Below, in pieces: positions 37,826-48,114 of a DNA stretch of 64,000 bases. Under the pieces are notes generated by a model, which did no database searches, was not told the DNA's origin, and worked only from the letters and a program-made list of their open reading frames with translations. Source of the DNA: Achromobacter insolitus (GTDB lineage: Bacteria; Pseudomonadota; Gammaproteobacteria; Burkholderiales; Burkholderiaceae_B); contig NZ_NJIF01000010.1 in NCBI RefSeq assembly GCF_002209555.1, positions 62,001-126,000 on the forward strand. Reading direction: 5' to 3'. The translations under genes were made by a program, and so were the position numbers. Position 1 is the first letter of the stretch; each line of letters starts with the position of its first letter.

Positions 37826-39337
37826 ATGCAGCGGACTGAACCGAACGCTGTCGCCACGGCCGCGCCCGGCCGCTGGCTGGTGCTGGCCATCGTGTCCAGC
37901 GCCTTGTTGTTGATCGTGGTGGACATGACCGTCCTCTATACCGCGCTGCCCCGGCTTACGCATGAGTTGCACGTCAACGCGTCGGAAAAGCTGTGGATCG
38001 TGAACATATACGCGCTGGTCGTGTCCGGCCTGCTGCTAGGCATGGGCACGCTGGGCGACCGTCTGGGTCACAAGCGCCTGTTCATGGCGGGGCTGGCCGT
38101 GTTCGGCGCGGCCTCGCTGGCGGCGGCCTATTCGCCGGGCGCCGCCGCGTTGATCGCGGCGCGCGCGCTGCTGGCGGTGGGTGCCGCCATGATGATGCCC
38201 GCCACCCTGTCGATCCTGCGCCTGACCTTCGCCGATGAGCGCGAACGCGCCATTGCCATTGGGGTCTGGGCCTCGGTGGCTTCGGGCGGAGCCGCGGTAG
38301 GGCCGGTCGTGGGCGGCGTGTTGCTCGAGCATTTCTGGTGGGGTTCCGTGTTCCTCATCAATGTGCCCATCGTGCTGCTGGCGCTGCCGCTGGCCTGGCG
38401 CTACATCCCGGCCAGCCGCCCGGACGCCTCGCGGCCCTGGGATCTGCCGGGTTCACTGCAGGTCATGGCCGGCCTGATCCTGTGCGCCTACGCGCTGAAG
38501 GAACTGGGCAAGACCGAGCCTTCCTGGCGCGATGCCGGCCTGGCCTGCGCAGCGGGCGCGGCCATGCTCGCGGTGTTTGTACGGCGCCAGCGCGCGCGCC
38601 CCTATCCCATGATCGACTTCGCCATCTTCCGCAACCTCAGCTTCAGCTCGGCCGTGGCAGCCGCCTTGTTCGCCGCGGCCGCGCTGTTGGGCATGGAACT
38701 GGTGTTCAGCCAGCGGTTGCAGCTGGTCATGGGCATGTCGCCCCTGGAAGCCGCCCTCTTCATCCTGCCCCTGTCGCTTGCCGCCTTTATCGCCGGCCCG
38801 TTGGCCGGCTGGCTGCTGGGGCATGTCAACAGCGCCACCATGCTGTTCCTGTCGCTGCTGGTATCGGGCCTGGGCATGACCGGCTACCTGCTCAGTTACG
38901 ACGGCGCGCTGCTGCCGCAAATGGCCAGCCTGTGCGTGCTGGGCGCGGGCATCGGCGCCACCATGACCGCGGCGTCCAGCACCATCATGCAAAGCGCCAC
39001 CCCGGAGCGCGCCGGCATGGCGGCATCCATCGAGGAAGTGTCGTACGAACTCGGCGGCGCCGTGGGCGTCACGCTGATGGGTTCCATCCTGTCCGGCGTC
39101 TACGCGCACACGCTCGCCGTGCCGCCCGGCCTGGCCCAGTCCGACATGGCCCGCGACAGCCTGGACCAGGCGCTGATCGTCGCCGACGGCCTATCGTCGG
39201 ACCTGGGCATGGTGTTGACCCGCCTGGCCAAGACGGCCTTCGACACCGGCTATGCCGCCGTCATCGCCACCGCGGCGGCAATGCTGTTGGTCACGGCCGG
39301 ATTCGTGCTCTTCAACCGCAGGCGCATGGCGACCTGA
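37826..39337 (+). CDS. DHA2-family MFS multidrug efflux transporter
   Basis: Drug/proton antiporter type of 503 residues with about 14 hydrophobic helices. Family landmarks are VVDMTVLYTALPRL in helix 1 (motif D1), GTLGDRLGHKRLF (motif A) and SGGAAVGPVVGGVLLEHFWWGSVFLINVPIVL (motif C and its following helix). ATG 37826 is preferred because GGAG stands seven bases upstream and the N-terminus MQRTEPN precedes helix 1 normally; an upstream in-frame ATG would add 40 basic residues. It resembles QacA/SmvA-type cation exporters. Control by the divergent LysR regulator is likely. Confidence 0.91.
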   Translation: MQRTEPNAVATAAPGRWLVLAIVSSALLLIVVDMTVLYTALPRLTHELHVNASEKLWIVNIYALVVSGLLLGMGTLGDRLGHKRLFMAGLAVFGAASLAAAYSPGAAALIAARALLAVGAAMMMPATLSILRLTFADERERAIAIGVWASVASGGAAVGPVVGGVLLEHFWWGSVFLINVPIVLLALPLAWRYIPASRPDASRPWDLPGSLQVMAGLILCAYALKELGKTEPSWRDAGLACAAGAAMLAVFVRRQRARPYPMIDFAIFRNLSFSSAVAAALFAAAALLGMELVFSQRLQLVMGMSPLEAALFILPLSLAAFIAGPLAGWLLGHVNSATMLFLSLLVSGLGMTGYLLSYDGALLPQMASLCVLGAGIGATMTAASSTIMQSATPERAGMAASIEEVSYELGGAVGVTLMGSILSGVYAHTLAVPPGLAQSDMARDSLDQALIVADGLSSDLGMVLTRLAKTAFDTGYAAVIATAAAMLLVTAGFVLFNRRRMAT

Positions 39338-39363
39338 GACAGGCCAGCCATGCCAGCCGCAGC

Positions 39364-40647
39364 TCAGCAGTTGCGGAAAGCGTGATCCATGTCTGCGATC
39401 AGGTCCTCCTCGTGCTCCAGGCCGATCGACACGCGGACCAGCCCTTCGGACACGCCAGCCGCATCGCGCTCGGCGGCCGGCACGCCGGAATGCGTAGTCG
39501 AGGCCGGATGGCAGATCAGCGATTCAGTGCCGCCCAGGCTGACGGCCGACTTGAACAGGTGCAAGGCGTTGATGAAGCGGAACGCCTTGGCGCGCCCGCC
39601 ATCCAGCACGAAAGCGAAGGTCGAGCCCGGCCCCGTGCATTGGCGCTTGTACACCTCCTGGTAGGCCCGGTCACTGATCAATTCGGGATGGAATATGCGC
39701 ACTTTTTCAAGCGGATTGCCTGATAGCCACTGAGCCACCTTGGTCGCCGTGCGCGCCGCCTGTTTCATCCGCAATACCACCGTCTCCATTGAACGCGTGA
39801 TCATCCAGCACGAATGCGGGTCCAGCTGCGAGCCAAACGCGCTGCGGATGGCGCGCACCTTCTTGATAAGGGACTTGCTGCCGGTGACGGCGCCCGCCAC
39901 CAGGTCGCTATGGCCGCCCACGTACTTGGTCAGCGAATACACGCATAGATCCACGCCGTGCTCCGCCGGCTTCTGGAAGATCGGTCCCAGAAGCGTGTTG
40001 TCGCACACCGACACCGGACGGTAGCCATGCCGCGCTTCAAACGCGTCGAGCTCGTTCTTCATGGCCTCGAAGTCGATGAGTGCATTGGTCGGGTTGGCCG
40101 GCGTTTCCACATAGAAGAGACGCACCGGTCCCTGGGCCGCCGCGGCCTCCAGCGCCGCCCGCATGCTCTTGGCCGACAGGCCGTCCTCGATGGCGTGCGA
40201 GCCTATGCCCCATTCCGGAAAGATCTTGGAAATCAAGGTCTCCGTGCCGCCATACAAGGGCACCGACTGCACCAGCTGGTCGCCCGGCCGCAAAAAAGCC
40301 ATGAACACCGCGCTGATCGCCGACATGCCGCTGGAAGTGACCGCGGCGTCTTCCGATCCGTCCAGCAAGGCCAGGCGGTCTTCGACGATCTCCAGGTTGG
40401 GATGATTGAACCGGCTGTACACCAGCCCCGCCGATTCGCCCTGGGGCAAGGGCTTGCGGCCAGAAACCAGGTCGAAAAACGCCGCGCCATCCTCGGCCGA
40501 ACGGAATGCGAAAGTCGATGTCAGGAACACCGGCGGCTTGACCGCGCCCTCCGACAGAAAGGGGTCGAAGCCGTAGGACATCATCTGCGTTTCCGCGTGC
40601 AGCGGGCGGCCGAAGATGTCTTTCTTGTGATAGCTGGAATAACTCAT
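39364..40647 (-). CDS. PLP-dependent Cys/Met-metabolism enzyme (cystathionine gamma-synthase/lyase family)
   Basis: Enzyme of 427 residues using pyridoxal phosphate for sulfur amino acid elimination or replacement. Visible features: stacking Tyr132 in PLYGGTETL, Asp216 in VCDNT, Schiff-base Lys241 in YSLTKYVGGHSDLVAGAV, and SLGGTESLICHPASTTH near the C-terminus. The active-site Cys typical of Pseudomonas methionine gamma-lyase is not evident at GGT, so synthase, cystathionine lyase or methionine lyase cannot be told apart. GAGAGG precedes the ATG. The divergent Lrp gene points to amino-acid-responsive control. Confidence 0.91.
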   Translation of the reverse strand: MSYSSYHKKDIFGRPLHAETQMMSYGFDPFLSEGAVKPPVFLTSTFAFRSAEDGAAFFDLVSGRKPLPQGESAGLVYSRFNHPNLEIVEDRLALLDGSEDAAVTSSGMSAISAVFMAFLRPGDQLVQSVPLYGGTETLISKIFPEWGIGSHAIEDGLSAKSMRAALEAAAAQGPVRLFYVETPANPTNALIDFEAMKNELDAFEARHGYRPVSVCDNTLLGPIFQKPAEHGVDLCVYSLTKYVGGHSDLVAGAVTGSKSLIKKVRAIRSAFGSQLDPHSCWMITRSMETVVLRMKQAARTATKVAQWLSGNPLEKVRIFHPELISDRAYQEVYKRQCTGPGSTFAFVLDGGRAKAFRFINALHLFKSAVSLGGTESLICHPASTTHSGVPAAERDAAGVSEGLVRVSIGLEHEEDLIADMDHAFRNC

Positions 40648-40837
40648 GGTGTGCCTCTCTGTCTGGATTCCGGGCGCCCGGACGGGCCGCCGGGCAGGCG
40701 CGTCACGCATGCAGAGACGATAGCGCCGGCCGCCTCGGGCTGCATGGAAGTATGGCGACAGGGCGGGGCAAGTTTCTTTCCATTTCGCTCACCAGACCGC
40801 CATAATGCGAAATAACCTTTCCTATTGACGGCCACCC

Positions 40838-41317
40838 ATGAAAGACTCTGCCTTGTTACATCAACTTGACGCGATCGATTGGAAAATCATGAAAATCCTT
40901 CAAGAAGATGGCCGGCTCAGCAATGCCGAATTGGCCGAACGCGTTTCGCTATCGGCCTCGCCTTGCTGGAAACGTTTGAAGCGGCTGGAGTCCGCCGGTG
41001 TGATCCGGGGCTACCAGGCCGTACTGGACCGCCGCGCGCTGGGCATCGGCGTCGTGGCCTTCGTCAGCATCTCGCTGGAGAACCACACGGAAAAGACCTG
41101 CCAGGCCTTCGAAGCCAGCGTGCTGGCCATGCCCGAGGTCCTGGCCTGCCACAACACCACCGGGCAGCATGACTATCTGCTGCACATCGTGGCGCGCGAT
41201 TTCGACGCCTACTCGGAGTTCGTGCGCAGCCGCCTGCGCACCTTGCCCGGGGTCAAGGAGCTGCTGAGCACGCTATCCATGCACGAGGTGAAGTCCTCGA
41301 CGAGGCTGCACCTCTAG
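40838..41317 (+). CDS. Lrp/AsnC-family transcriptional regulator
   Basis: Regulator of 159 residues: N-terminal helix-turn-helix (LDAIDWKIMKILQEDGRLSNAELAERVSLSASPCWKRLKRLE) and a C-terminal RAM/AsnC ligand domain with the TGQHDYLLHIVARD motif. It is divergent from the PLP enzyme gene with a 190-base gap, the usual layout for a substrate-sensing Lrp regulator and its target (as for methionine or cysteine catabolic enzymes). The ligand is inferred to be a sulfur amino acid. Confidence 0.94.
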   Translation: MKDSALLHQLDAIDWKIMKILQEDGRLSNAELAERVSLSASPCWKRLKRLESAGVIRGYQAVLDRRALGIGVVAFVSISLENHTEKTCQAFEASVLAMPEVLACHNTTGQHDYLLHIVARDFDAYSEFVRSRLRTLPGVKELLSTLSMHEVKSSTRLHL

Positions 41318-41350
41318 GGGCCATTGAGACCCCGCGCCCCGGTCCGCACG

Positions 41351-42364
41351 CTACATCACGCCGGGCACGACGCGGTTGCGCCCCTGCCGCTTCGCCTGAT
41401 ACAGGCCACGGTCAGCCACCTGAATCAGGTCGGTGCAAGCCTGCTCGCCCTGGGGCACGGCCGTGGCCGTGCCAATGCTGACGGTCAGCCAAGGGCCGTC
41501 GCCCGTGTCCTTTTGCGGAATCTGCAAAGCCTCCACCGCGCGGCGCAGCTTTTCGGCGGCGAGCCGCGCGCTGCCGGCCGGCGTGCCGGGCAATACCAGG
41601 GCAAACTCCTCGCCGCCAAAGCGGGCCGCCAGGTCGGTCGAGCGGTCGCAGCTGGCAAAGATGGTATTGGCAACCCGCTTGAGCGCTTCGTCGCCCGCGA
41701 TGTGGCCGTATGTGTCGTTGTAGGCCTTGAAGTGGTCCACGTCGATCATGAGCATGCTGATCTCGCGGCCGTCGCGTCGCGCGCGCTGCCATTCGGCGTT
41801 GAGGTATTCGTCGAAATAGCGGCGGTTGCCCAGGCCGGTCAAGCCATCGGAATTGGTCAGGCGGCGCAGTTCCATATTGCTTTCCAGCAGCTGTTGCTGG
41901 CTCTGGCGCAAGGCCTGGTAGGCCTCGTCGCGCTGCACCAGCGCCAGATAGGAGCGCGAGTGGTAACGGATGCGCGCCACCAGCTCGATGGAATCGGGCA
42001 GCTTCACCAGATAGTCGTTGGCGCCGGCGGCAAAGGCCGCGCTCTTGATCGCAGGATCTTCCTTGGTGGACAAGACGATGATGGGGATGTCGCGCGTCAC
42101 GGGATGACCGCGGTACTCCTGTACCAGGCTCAAGCCGTCCACTCCCGGCAGCACCAAGTCCTGCAGGATGACCGTGGGCCGGGTCTGGATCGCCACCGTC
42201 AGGGCTTTTTCGGGATCCGAGCAATAGTGGAAGTCGATATTGCCCTCCGTGGCCAACGCCCGCCTGATGGCCTCGCCGACCATCACCTGGTCGTCGACGA
42301 GCAACACCATGGCCGCATGCGAATGCAGGTTCGCCGAGGCCGAGCTGTCAATGGGAGGTTGCAT
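41351..42364 (-). CDS. wspR: WspR: response regulator diguanylate cyclase
   Basis: Output of the Wsp system: makes cyclic di-GMP when phosphorylated. The 337 residues comprise a receiver domain with Asp69 ([10 protein letters not shown]), a helical linker (about 140-170) and a GGDEF domain with the active motif GGEEF (250-254). The inhibitory I-site RSTD (241-244) lies exactly five residues before it, so product inhibition is expected. ATG 42364 has AAGGA seven bases upstream; an upstream in-frame start is less likely. It is the last gene of the wsp operon, 34 bases after wspF. Confidence 0.93.
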   Translation of the reverse strand: MQPPIDSSASANLHSHAAMVLLVDDQVMVGEAIRRALATEGNIDFHYCSDPEKALTVAIQTRPTVILQDLVLPGVDGLSLVQEYRGHPVTRDIPIIVLSTKEDPAIKSAAFAAGANDYLVKLPDSIELVARIRYHSRSYLALVQRDEAYQALRQSQQQLLESNMELRRLTNSDGLTGLGNRRYFDEYLNAEWQRARRDGREISMLMIDVDHFKAYNDTYGHIAGDEALKRVANTIFASCDRSTDLAARFGGEEFALVLPGTPAGSARLAAEKLRRAVEALQIPQKDTGDGPWLTVSIGTATAVPQGEQACTDLIQVADRGLYQAKRQGRNRVVPGVM

Positions 42365-42398
42365 AGTAAGTCCTTGAATTCTCTCGAGGTCCGTCCGC

Positions 42399-43409
42399 TC
42401 AGGCAAAAGCCTGGATCAAGCGGGGAGCGATTTGGTCCAATGGGCTGATTTCCACTGCGGCCTGCATGGCCGCCGCGGCCTTGGGCATGCCGTAGACGGC
42501 GCTGGAGGCCTGATCCTGCGCAATCGTCAGGTAGCCGCGCTCGCGCAGCGCCTTCAGCCCGCGCGCGCCGTCCTGGCCCATGCCCGTCAGCAGCACGCCG
42601 ACTGCCATGCCGCGCCAGTGCTGCGCCACGCTATGGAAAAAAACATCGATGGAAGGCCGGTACAGGCTTTCCTTGGGGCTCTCGGTGTAACGCAGCGTGC
42701 CGTCCGCCAGCATATGCAGATGGTCGCCGGTACCGGCCAGCAGGATCTGGCCGGGCTCTGGCCATTCGCCCTCGCGCACCAACCTGACAGGCAGCGGCGC
42801 CTGTTCGTTGAGCCAGTCCGCCATGCCCCCGGCGAACGAGGCGTCCACGTGCTGCACCAGCACGATGCCGGCGGGAAACGCCGGCGGAATGCCCTTGAGC
42901 AGTTGCGCCAGGGCCGGCGGACCGCCCGCCGAGGCGCCGATGACCAGCAAGCGCTTGGCGTCCGCCTGCGGCATGGGCCGCGCCACGGGAGTCAGGGCGG
43001 GACGCTTGCCGTAGCGGCCGATGAGCCAGCCCACGTTCCGTATCTTGCGCAGCAGCGGCGCCGCGGCCGTGCGCATGTCCGCGCCGCCAACCACCGGCGT
43101 ATCGGCCGCGTCGAGCGCGCCGTGGCCCATGGCGTCGAACACGCGCGAGGTATGGCGCGCCACGTCGGCGGTGACCACCACGATGGCGCACGGTGTTTCC
43201 GCCATGATGCGGCGCGTGGCCTCCACGCCGTCCATGATGGGCATGATGAGATCCATCAGCACCACGTCCGGACGGTCACGCGCGCACAGGTCCACGGCCT
43301 CCTGGCCGTTGACAGCGACCCAAGCGACATCCAGCCCGGGTTCCAGCGCAATGGCGCGCCGCAGCACTTCGACTGCCATCGGCATGTCGTTGACGATTCC
43401 GACTCTCAC
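42399..43409 (-). CDS. wspF: WspF: CheB-type protein-glutamate methylesterase
   Basis: Removes methyl groups from the WspA receptor and thereby dampens the pathway. The 336 residues have a receiver domain with Asp53 (VVLMDLIMP) and a methylesterase domain with catalytic Ser160 (GASAGG), His187 (LVQHVDASF) and the Asp in [12 protein letters not shown]. In Pseudomonas, loss of wspF gives wrinkly, biofilm-overproducing cells. Here all catalytic residues are intact. It overlaps wspE as ATGA. Confidence 0.92.
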   Translation of the reverse strand: MRVGIVNDMPMAVEVLRRAIALEPGLDVAWVAVNGQEAVDLCARDRPDVVLMDLIMPIMDGVEATRRIMAETPCAIVVVTADVARHTSRVFDAMGHGALDAADTPVVGGADMRTAAAPLLRKIRNVGWLIGRYGKRPALTPVARPMPQADAKRLLVIGASAGGPPALAQLLKGIPPAFPAGIVLVQHVDASFAGGMADWLNEQAPLPVRLVREGEWPEPGQILLAGTGDHLHMLADGTLRYTESPKESLYRPSIDVFFHSVAQHWRGMAVGVLLTGMGQDGARGLKALRERGYLTIAQDQASSAVYGMPKAAAAMQAAVEISPLDQIAPRLIQAFA

Positions 43410-45655
43410 GTGTGAGCCTTTCCGATCAAGTCTTCCACGGCCTCGAGCAGCGCATCATCATGGAAGCTGCCCTTGGCCAGATAGTAGTCGGCGCCAGCGT
43501 CCAGCCCGCGCCTCCTGTCCTCTTCCCGGTCCTTGTACGACACCACCATCACGGGCAGCCCCTGCAACTTGGGGTCGGCCTTGATGCGCGACACCAGCTC
43601 GATGCCGTCCATGCGCGGCATGTCGACGTCGGTCACGACCAGGTCGAAAGCCTCGCCGCGCAGCATGTTCCAGCCGTCCATGCCGTCCACCGCCACGGCA
43701 ACGTCGTAGCCGCGGTTCACCAACAGCTTGCGCTCCAGTTCGCGCACCGTGAGGGAATCGTCAACCACCAGCACGCGCTTGCGCCTGCGTGTCTGCTCGG
43801 CCGCGCCCGCGCCATCCACCCGCGTCAGCTGTCCGCCCTCCACGAGCTTCTGCACCGACACCAGCATGTCTTCCACGTCGAGGATCAGCAACGGCGTGCC
43901 GTCATCCATCAAGGCGCCCGCCATCACGTCCTGCACCTTGCCCAGGCGCGGGTCCAGCGGCTGCACCACCAGCGTGCGCTCGCCCACGTAGCGGTCCACG
44001 GCGATGCCGTAAAGCCTGTCATGGTCGCCGATCAACACCACGCACACCGTCTCGGATGCCGGCGCGGACCCGCTCTTGCGCAGGATCTGGCGCGCGGACA
44101 CCAATCCGATCTGGCGGTCCATGAAACGGAAATGCTGATGCCCCTCCAGCTGTTCGATGTCCTGCGCGCGCACCTGCAGCGCATGGTTCACGTAGGCCAG
44201 CGGAAAAGCGTAGATCTCGTCCTGCACCTCGACCAGCAGGCTGCGCACCACCGACAGGGACAGGGGCATTTCCAGCATGAAGCGCGTGCCCTGGCCCGTA
44301 TGCTGCTGGATGCGCACCGCGCCGCGCAGCTGGCGCACCATGGTCTGCACCACGTCCAGGCCCACGCCGCGCCCCGAAATCTCGGTGACTTCGCCGCGCG
44401 TGCTGAATCCCGACAGGAACAGGAACTCCAGCAGCTCGGCCTCGGTAAGCCGCGCCGCGGTTTCCGCGCTGGCCAGCTTGCGCTGCGCCACCTCCGTGCG
44501 CAGGCGGTCCAGCGATATGCCGGCGCCGTCGTCGCCCAGTTCGATCAGCAACATGCCGGCCGCGTGGCGCGCCGACAAGCGGATCAGGCCTTCGGCCGGC
44601 TTGCCCGCCGCCAGGCGTTCCTGCGGCATTTCGATGCCGTGGTCCACCGCGTTGCGCAGCAGATGCATCAGCGGCGCATCCAGCTTTTCCAGGATGTCAC
44701 GATCCACCTGGGTGGACTCGCCTTCGATTTCCAGCCGCACCTGCTTGCCCAGCGCGCGGCCTATGTCTCGCACCATGCGCGCCATGCCGCCCACCCCGTC
44801 GCCAAACGGCCGCATGCGGCAAGCCAGCGCGGTGTCGTACAAGCGCTGGGCAAGATGGCCCATGCGCCAGCCGAATTCGTCGACCTCGCTGGTGCGCTGC
44901 GAGAGCTCCTGCTGGCATTGTTCGACGATGCGCAGCGCATCGTCCAGCGCCGCCTGCGCTTGCGCGTCCAGGACCTGTCCGGCCAGCGCGGCCCGCACGC
45001 CATCCAGCGCCTGCACCGCCCCTGCCTGCATGCGTTTCAAGCGCAGCATCGAGGAACCGAAGGGTCCGATCCAATGCGACTCGACCAGCGTCTCGCTGGA
45101 CAGTCCCAGCAATTTATTGAGCGTGTCGGCCGTCACGCGCAACACCCGCTCGCCCTCGCCCAGCCCCAGATCGGAACTGCGCCGTTGCAACACGGCGGCG
45201 GGCGGTTCGTCCATGGCCGGAATCGGCGGCAGGAAATCCGACGGCTTGGGTACCGAGACCGCGGCCGGCGGCGTGTGCGGCGCGTTGCTCAGGCGCTCCA
45301 CCAGCTCGTCGATCTCGCTGCCCAACTCCGCGCCCGGCGTCGCCACCCGCTGCAGCAGGTCCGCGCCCAGCAACAAGGCGTCGATATCAGCCGCTTGCAA
45401 ACGCAGGCGGCCCTCACGCGCTTCGACCAGGCAGTCCTCCATGGCGTGCGCGATGCGCACCGCCGGATGCAGGTCGACAATGCGGGCGGCGCCCTTGAGC
45501 GAATGCGCCGCGCGCATGCAGGCTTCCAGCTGCGGCGCCGAGGTCGGATCGTGCTCCAGCGCCAGCAGACCGTTGTTCAGCACCTGCACCTGGGTGCGGG
45601 TTTCGAGCTGGAACAGCTCCAGGAGCGAGGCATCGCGCATCTGTTCCGGATTCAC
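43406..45655 (-). CDS. wspE: WspE: CheA-type hybrid histidine kinase with receiver
   Basis: Kinase of the Wsp signalling complex, 749 residues. Domains in order: Hpt with phospho-accepting His51 (RAAHSLKGAAR), dimerisation and ATPase part (LMHLLRNAVDHGIE, GDDGAGISLDRL, GRGVGLDVVQTMV), CheW-like regulatory domain (about 480-600) and a C-terminal receiver (KRVLVVDDSLTVRE, Asp in LVVTDVDMPRMDG). It should phosphorylate both WspR and WspF. The start overlaps the wspD stop by four bases. Confidence 0.94.
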   Translation of the reverse strand: MNPEQMRDASLLELFQLETRTQVQVLNNGLLALEHDPTSAPQLEACMRAAHSLKGAARIVDLHPAVRIAHAMEDCLVEAREGRLRLQAADIDALLLGADLLQRVATPGAELGSEIDELVERLSNAPHTPPAAVSVPKPSDFLPPIPAMDEPPAAVLQRRSSDLGLGEGERVLRVTADTLNKLLGLSSETLVESHWIGPFGSSMLRLKRMQAGAVQALDGVRAALAGQVLDAQAQAALDDALRIVEQCQQELSQRTSEVDEFGWRMGHLAQRLYDTALACRMRPFGDGVGGMARMVRDIGRALGKQVRLEIEGESTQVDRDILEKLDAPLMHLLRNAVDHGIEMPQERLAAGKPAEGLIRLSARHAAGMLLIELGDDGAGISLDRLRTEVAQRKLASAETAARLTEAELLEFLFLSGFSTRGEVTEISGRGVGLDVVQTMVRQLRGAVRIQQHTGQGTRFMLEMPLSLSVVRSLLVEVQDEIYAFPLAYVNHALQVRAQDIEQLEGHQHFRFMDRQIGLVSARQILRKSGSAPASETVCVVLIGDHDRLYGIAVDRYVGERTLVVQPLDPRLGKVQDVMAGALMDDGTPLLILDVEDMLVSVQKLVEGGQLTRVDGAGAAEQTRRRKRVLVVDDSLTVRELERKLLVNRGYDVAVAVDGMDGWNMLRGEAFDLVVTDVDMPRMDGIELVSRIKADPKLQGLPVMVVSYKDREEDRRRGLDAGADYYLAKGSFHDDALLEAVEDLIGKAHT

Positions 45656-46314
45656 GCCAGACTCCGTTCCAACGCTTGCATCAGCAAGGTGTCATCCAAT
45701 ACGCCTACCGCGCGGCTGCCGCAGCGGACCATGCCGCGCGAATACTTCAAGCTTGCGCCCTCCACGGTCGCCGGCAGGGGTTCCAGTTGCTCCAGATCGA
45801 CGGCGTGGATGCCCTCGACCTCGTCCACCGGCGCCACCACCGCCCGGCCTGCCCCGCCCAGGATCAGCATGCGCGCGGTAACCGGCCGCTCGCGCGATGT
45901 ATCCGCCGCGGCTTCCAGGCCCAGCAGGCGCGCCAGCGACACGCATACCGTCAGCGAGCCGCGCACGTTGGTCACGCCCAGCATGGCCGGATCGCGGCGA
46001 TGCGGCAGGCTCAGGATGCGGCGGGTGCCGGCCACTTCGTCCAGGGCCCGCGTCGGCAACCCCAGCCATTCACGATGCACGCGAAACACCAGCAGCGAAG
46101 ACAGATTGGCGCCAACGACCTCGGCCGCGCCCCCGTCCACTTCGTCCATCTGCGGCGGCAGGCGGTCGAGGATGCGCTTGGCCGCCGCGGCATACACCGG
46201 ACAGTTGCGGCAATGCACGTGTTCCGGCAACTGTCCGCAGCTCTTGTCGCCGCGGATACCGATACGGTTCCAGCAATCGTCCACGTCGGACAGCGCGCTT
46301 ATCGTCTCAGCCAC
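45652..46314 (-). CDS. wspD: WspD: CheW-type adaptor
   Basis: Scaffold linking the WspA receptor to WspE, 220 residues. The N-terminal segment DDCWNRIGIRGDKSC, followed by HCRNCPVY, is a cysteine-rich region characteristic of WspD-type proteins. The CheW beta-barrel (about 85-215) follows with LLVFRVHREWLGLPT and VTNVRGSLTVCVSLARLLGL. The start is taken as GTG 46314 because GGAGG lies six bases upstream and it gives an eight-base overlap with wspC; a farther ATG would add 20 arginine-rich residues encoded within wspC. Confidence 0.89.
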   Translation of the reverse strand: MAETISALSDVDDCWNRIGIRGDKSCGQLPEHVHCRNCPVYAAAAKRILDRLPPQMDEVDGGAAEVVGANLSSLLVFRVHREWLGLPTRALDEVAGTRRILSLPHRRDPAMLGVTNVRGSLTVCVSLARLLGLEAAADTSRERPVTARMLILGGAGRAVVAPVDEVEGIHAVDLEQLEPLPATVEGASLKYSRGMVRCGSRAVGVLDDTLLMQALERSLA

Positions 46315-47584
46315 GTCGCGCCTCCCCGCGCGCCGCGCGCGCCTGCAGGCGGCGGGCCGCTTCGTGGTCGCCATCCGAGGCTACCAGTGCGGCGAGGTGC
46401 AAAAGAGCCTCGCGATGCGTCGGGTCCAGATAAAGCGCCTTGCGGTACGCCGCCTGCGCCTGCCGCACGTCACCCGTTGCGTCTTGCAGCAGGCCCTGCA
46501 AGTACAGGGCCTGCGCGCTGGCGCCATGACTCTGGATATGCGCCCGGCACTGCGCCATGGCGTCCTGTACCCGCCCCTGGTCGGCCAGCGTTGCGATGTG
46601 GCGCAAGGACGCCTGCGCGCCGTCTGGCGCGGCCGACGACGCGGCAGGCGCAGCGGGAATGGGGGCATGGGGCACCGGCAGGCCGGGCGCCGGCGTCTGG
46701 GCCAGCGGCCGCCTGGGCGGAGTCCAGCTGTGCACGATGGGCCGTGCCGCGGCCGGCGCGGCGACAGGCGCTGCGGGCGGCGGCAGCGGCTTGGCCAGAA
46801 ATGCGAACGAGCGCGCCATCGCCACCGCGGGCAACCGGCGACTGGTCAGCAGCGTGGTTTCGGCTGGCCCCACAAAAAGCACGCCGTCGTCGCGCGTGAA
46901 CCCGCGCAGCAGCTGCACGGCGCGTTCCTGGGTGGCCGAGTCGAAATAGATGAGCAGGTTGCGGCAGAACACGAAGTCATAGGGCGCAACCCCCGCCAGC
47001 AGATCGGGATCGAACAGATTGCCCGGGCGGAAACGCACCTGCCCGACCACCTGGGCTGCCAATTGATGGCCGTCAGCCGTTTCGGAAAAATAGCGGTCGC
47101 GGTAGCCGAGCTCTTCCCCTCGGAACGAATTGCGGCCGTACAGGGCGCGCTGCGCGAATTCGACCATGCGCACGCTGATGTCGACCGCGTCGATCTGGAA
47201 ACGTTCGGCCGCGACACCGGCGTCCAGCAGCGCCATGGCGATGGAGTACGGTTCCTCGCCGCTGGAACACGGCACGCTCAGCACGCGCAGCACGCGGCCC
47301 TCCGCGCCAGGGGCATACAGGCGCGCGCGCGCCAGCGCGGCCATGGCCGCCTGCGATTCCGGATAGCGGAAGAACCAGGTCTCCGGCACGATGACCGCTT
47401 CGATCAGCTGCTGCATTTCAACCGGGGAAGCCTGCACCTGCCACAGATAGTCCTGCTCATCGGCGATGCCGGCAATGCCCATTCTGCGGCGCACCGCCCG
47501 CTCAACCGCGGCCTTGCCGATGGAACCGCTGTCCAGGCCCATGCGCCGCTTGAGCAAGGCGCTGAAATCGTCGATGAGCATCAT
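46307..47584 (-). CDS. wspC: WspC: CheR-type methyltransferase with TPR tail
   Basis: S-adenosylmethionine-dependent methyltransferase that modifies WspA, 425 residues. The CheR all-alpha N-domain (about 1-75) includes VIVPETWFFRYPE. The SAM-binding part has VLSVPCSSGEEPYSIAMALLDAG and FVFCRNLLIYFD. After a Pro/Ala-rich linker (about 285-325) the C-terminus holds TPR-like helices (ALYLQGLLQDATGDVRQAQAAYRKAL). This tail is typical of WspC and absent from plain CheR. It overlaps wspB by four bases. Confidence 0.93.
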   Translation of the reverse strand: MMLIDDFSALLKRRMGLDSGSIGKAAVERAVRRRMGIAGIADEQDYLWQVQASPVEMQQLIEAVIVPETWFFRYPESQAAMAALARARLYAPGAEGRVLRVLSVPCSSGEEPYSIAMALLDAGVAAERFQIDAVDISVRMVEFAQRALYGRNSFRGEELGYRDRYFSETADGHQLAAQVVGQVRFRPGNLFDPDLLAGVAPYDFVFCRNLLIYFDSATQERAVQLLRGFTRDDGVLFVGPAETTLLTSRRLPAVAMARSFAFLAKPLPPPAAPVAAPAAARPIVHSWTPPRRPLAQTPAPGLPVPHAPIPAAPAASSAAPDGAQASLRHIATLADQGRVQDAMAQCRAHIQSHGASAQALYLQGLLQDATGDVRQAQAAYRKALYLDPTHREALLHLAALVASDGDHEAARRLQARAARGEARRG

Positions 47585-48114
47585 GGCCGCGCCCCGCGCG
47601 CCACGCCAGCGGCATCATCGGGAAACAAGCGCGCGCGCACAGGCGCCGGCAGCAGGTCGTCCACATTGACCGCCTGCACCATGCCGCCGGCATCGCTGAG
47701 TACCGGTCCCAGATAGCGGGCGTCCGGATTGTCCAGGCCGCCGGACTGGAAGGCAGCGGGATCGTAATGCACGGTTTCGGTCGCCTGCTCCAGGATCAGC
47801 CCCAGCAGATGCTCCGCTGCTGCGGGGCTCGTCTGGTAGCGCACCAGCGCCAGGCGGGTGCTGGTAACGGCCGCGGCGGCATGGCCACCCGCCAGCGCGC
47901 TCATGTCGATGACCGGCACGGGTACCCCGCGGCGGTCCAGCACGCCCGCTACCCAGGCCGGCGCGCCCGGCACCTGCTTCAGCTCTCGCAGGCCCAGCAC
48001 CTCGATGATGCCGCTCGCGTCCAGCGCGTAGCGGTCGCCGCCGATGCGGAACAGCAGGTACAGCCGGCGTCCGGCCGCGGCGGAGGGAGCGTGCTGCGCC
48101 ATGGCTGCCATCAC
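47581..48114 (-). CDS. wspB: WspB: CheW-type adaptor
   Basis: Second CheW-like coupling protein, 177 residues, lacking the cysteine-rich leader of WspD. The CheW core shows [48 protein letters not shown] and [16 protein letters not shown]. It overlaps the wspA stop by four bases. Two in-frame ATGs at 48114 and 48111 are equally possible starts. Confidence 0.9.
   Translation of the reverse strand: MMAAMAQHAPSAAAGRRLYLLFRIGGDRYALDASGIIEVLGLRELKQVPGAPAWVAGVLDRRGVPVPVIDMSALAGGHAAAAVTSTRLALVRYQTSPAAAEHLLGLILEQATETVHYDPAAFQSGGLDNPDARYLGPVLSDAGGMVQAVNVDDLLPAPVRARLFPDDAAGVARGARP

Noticed and set aside
43412-47716. Very long open frame (over 1400 codons) on the plus strand opposite the wsp genes
   Set aside because: It is His/Gln/Arg-rich with no recognisable domain, and lies antisense to wspE-wspC, whose products are unmistakable. 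In GC-rich DNA such opposite-strand frames arise from codon bias.
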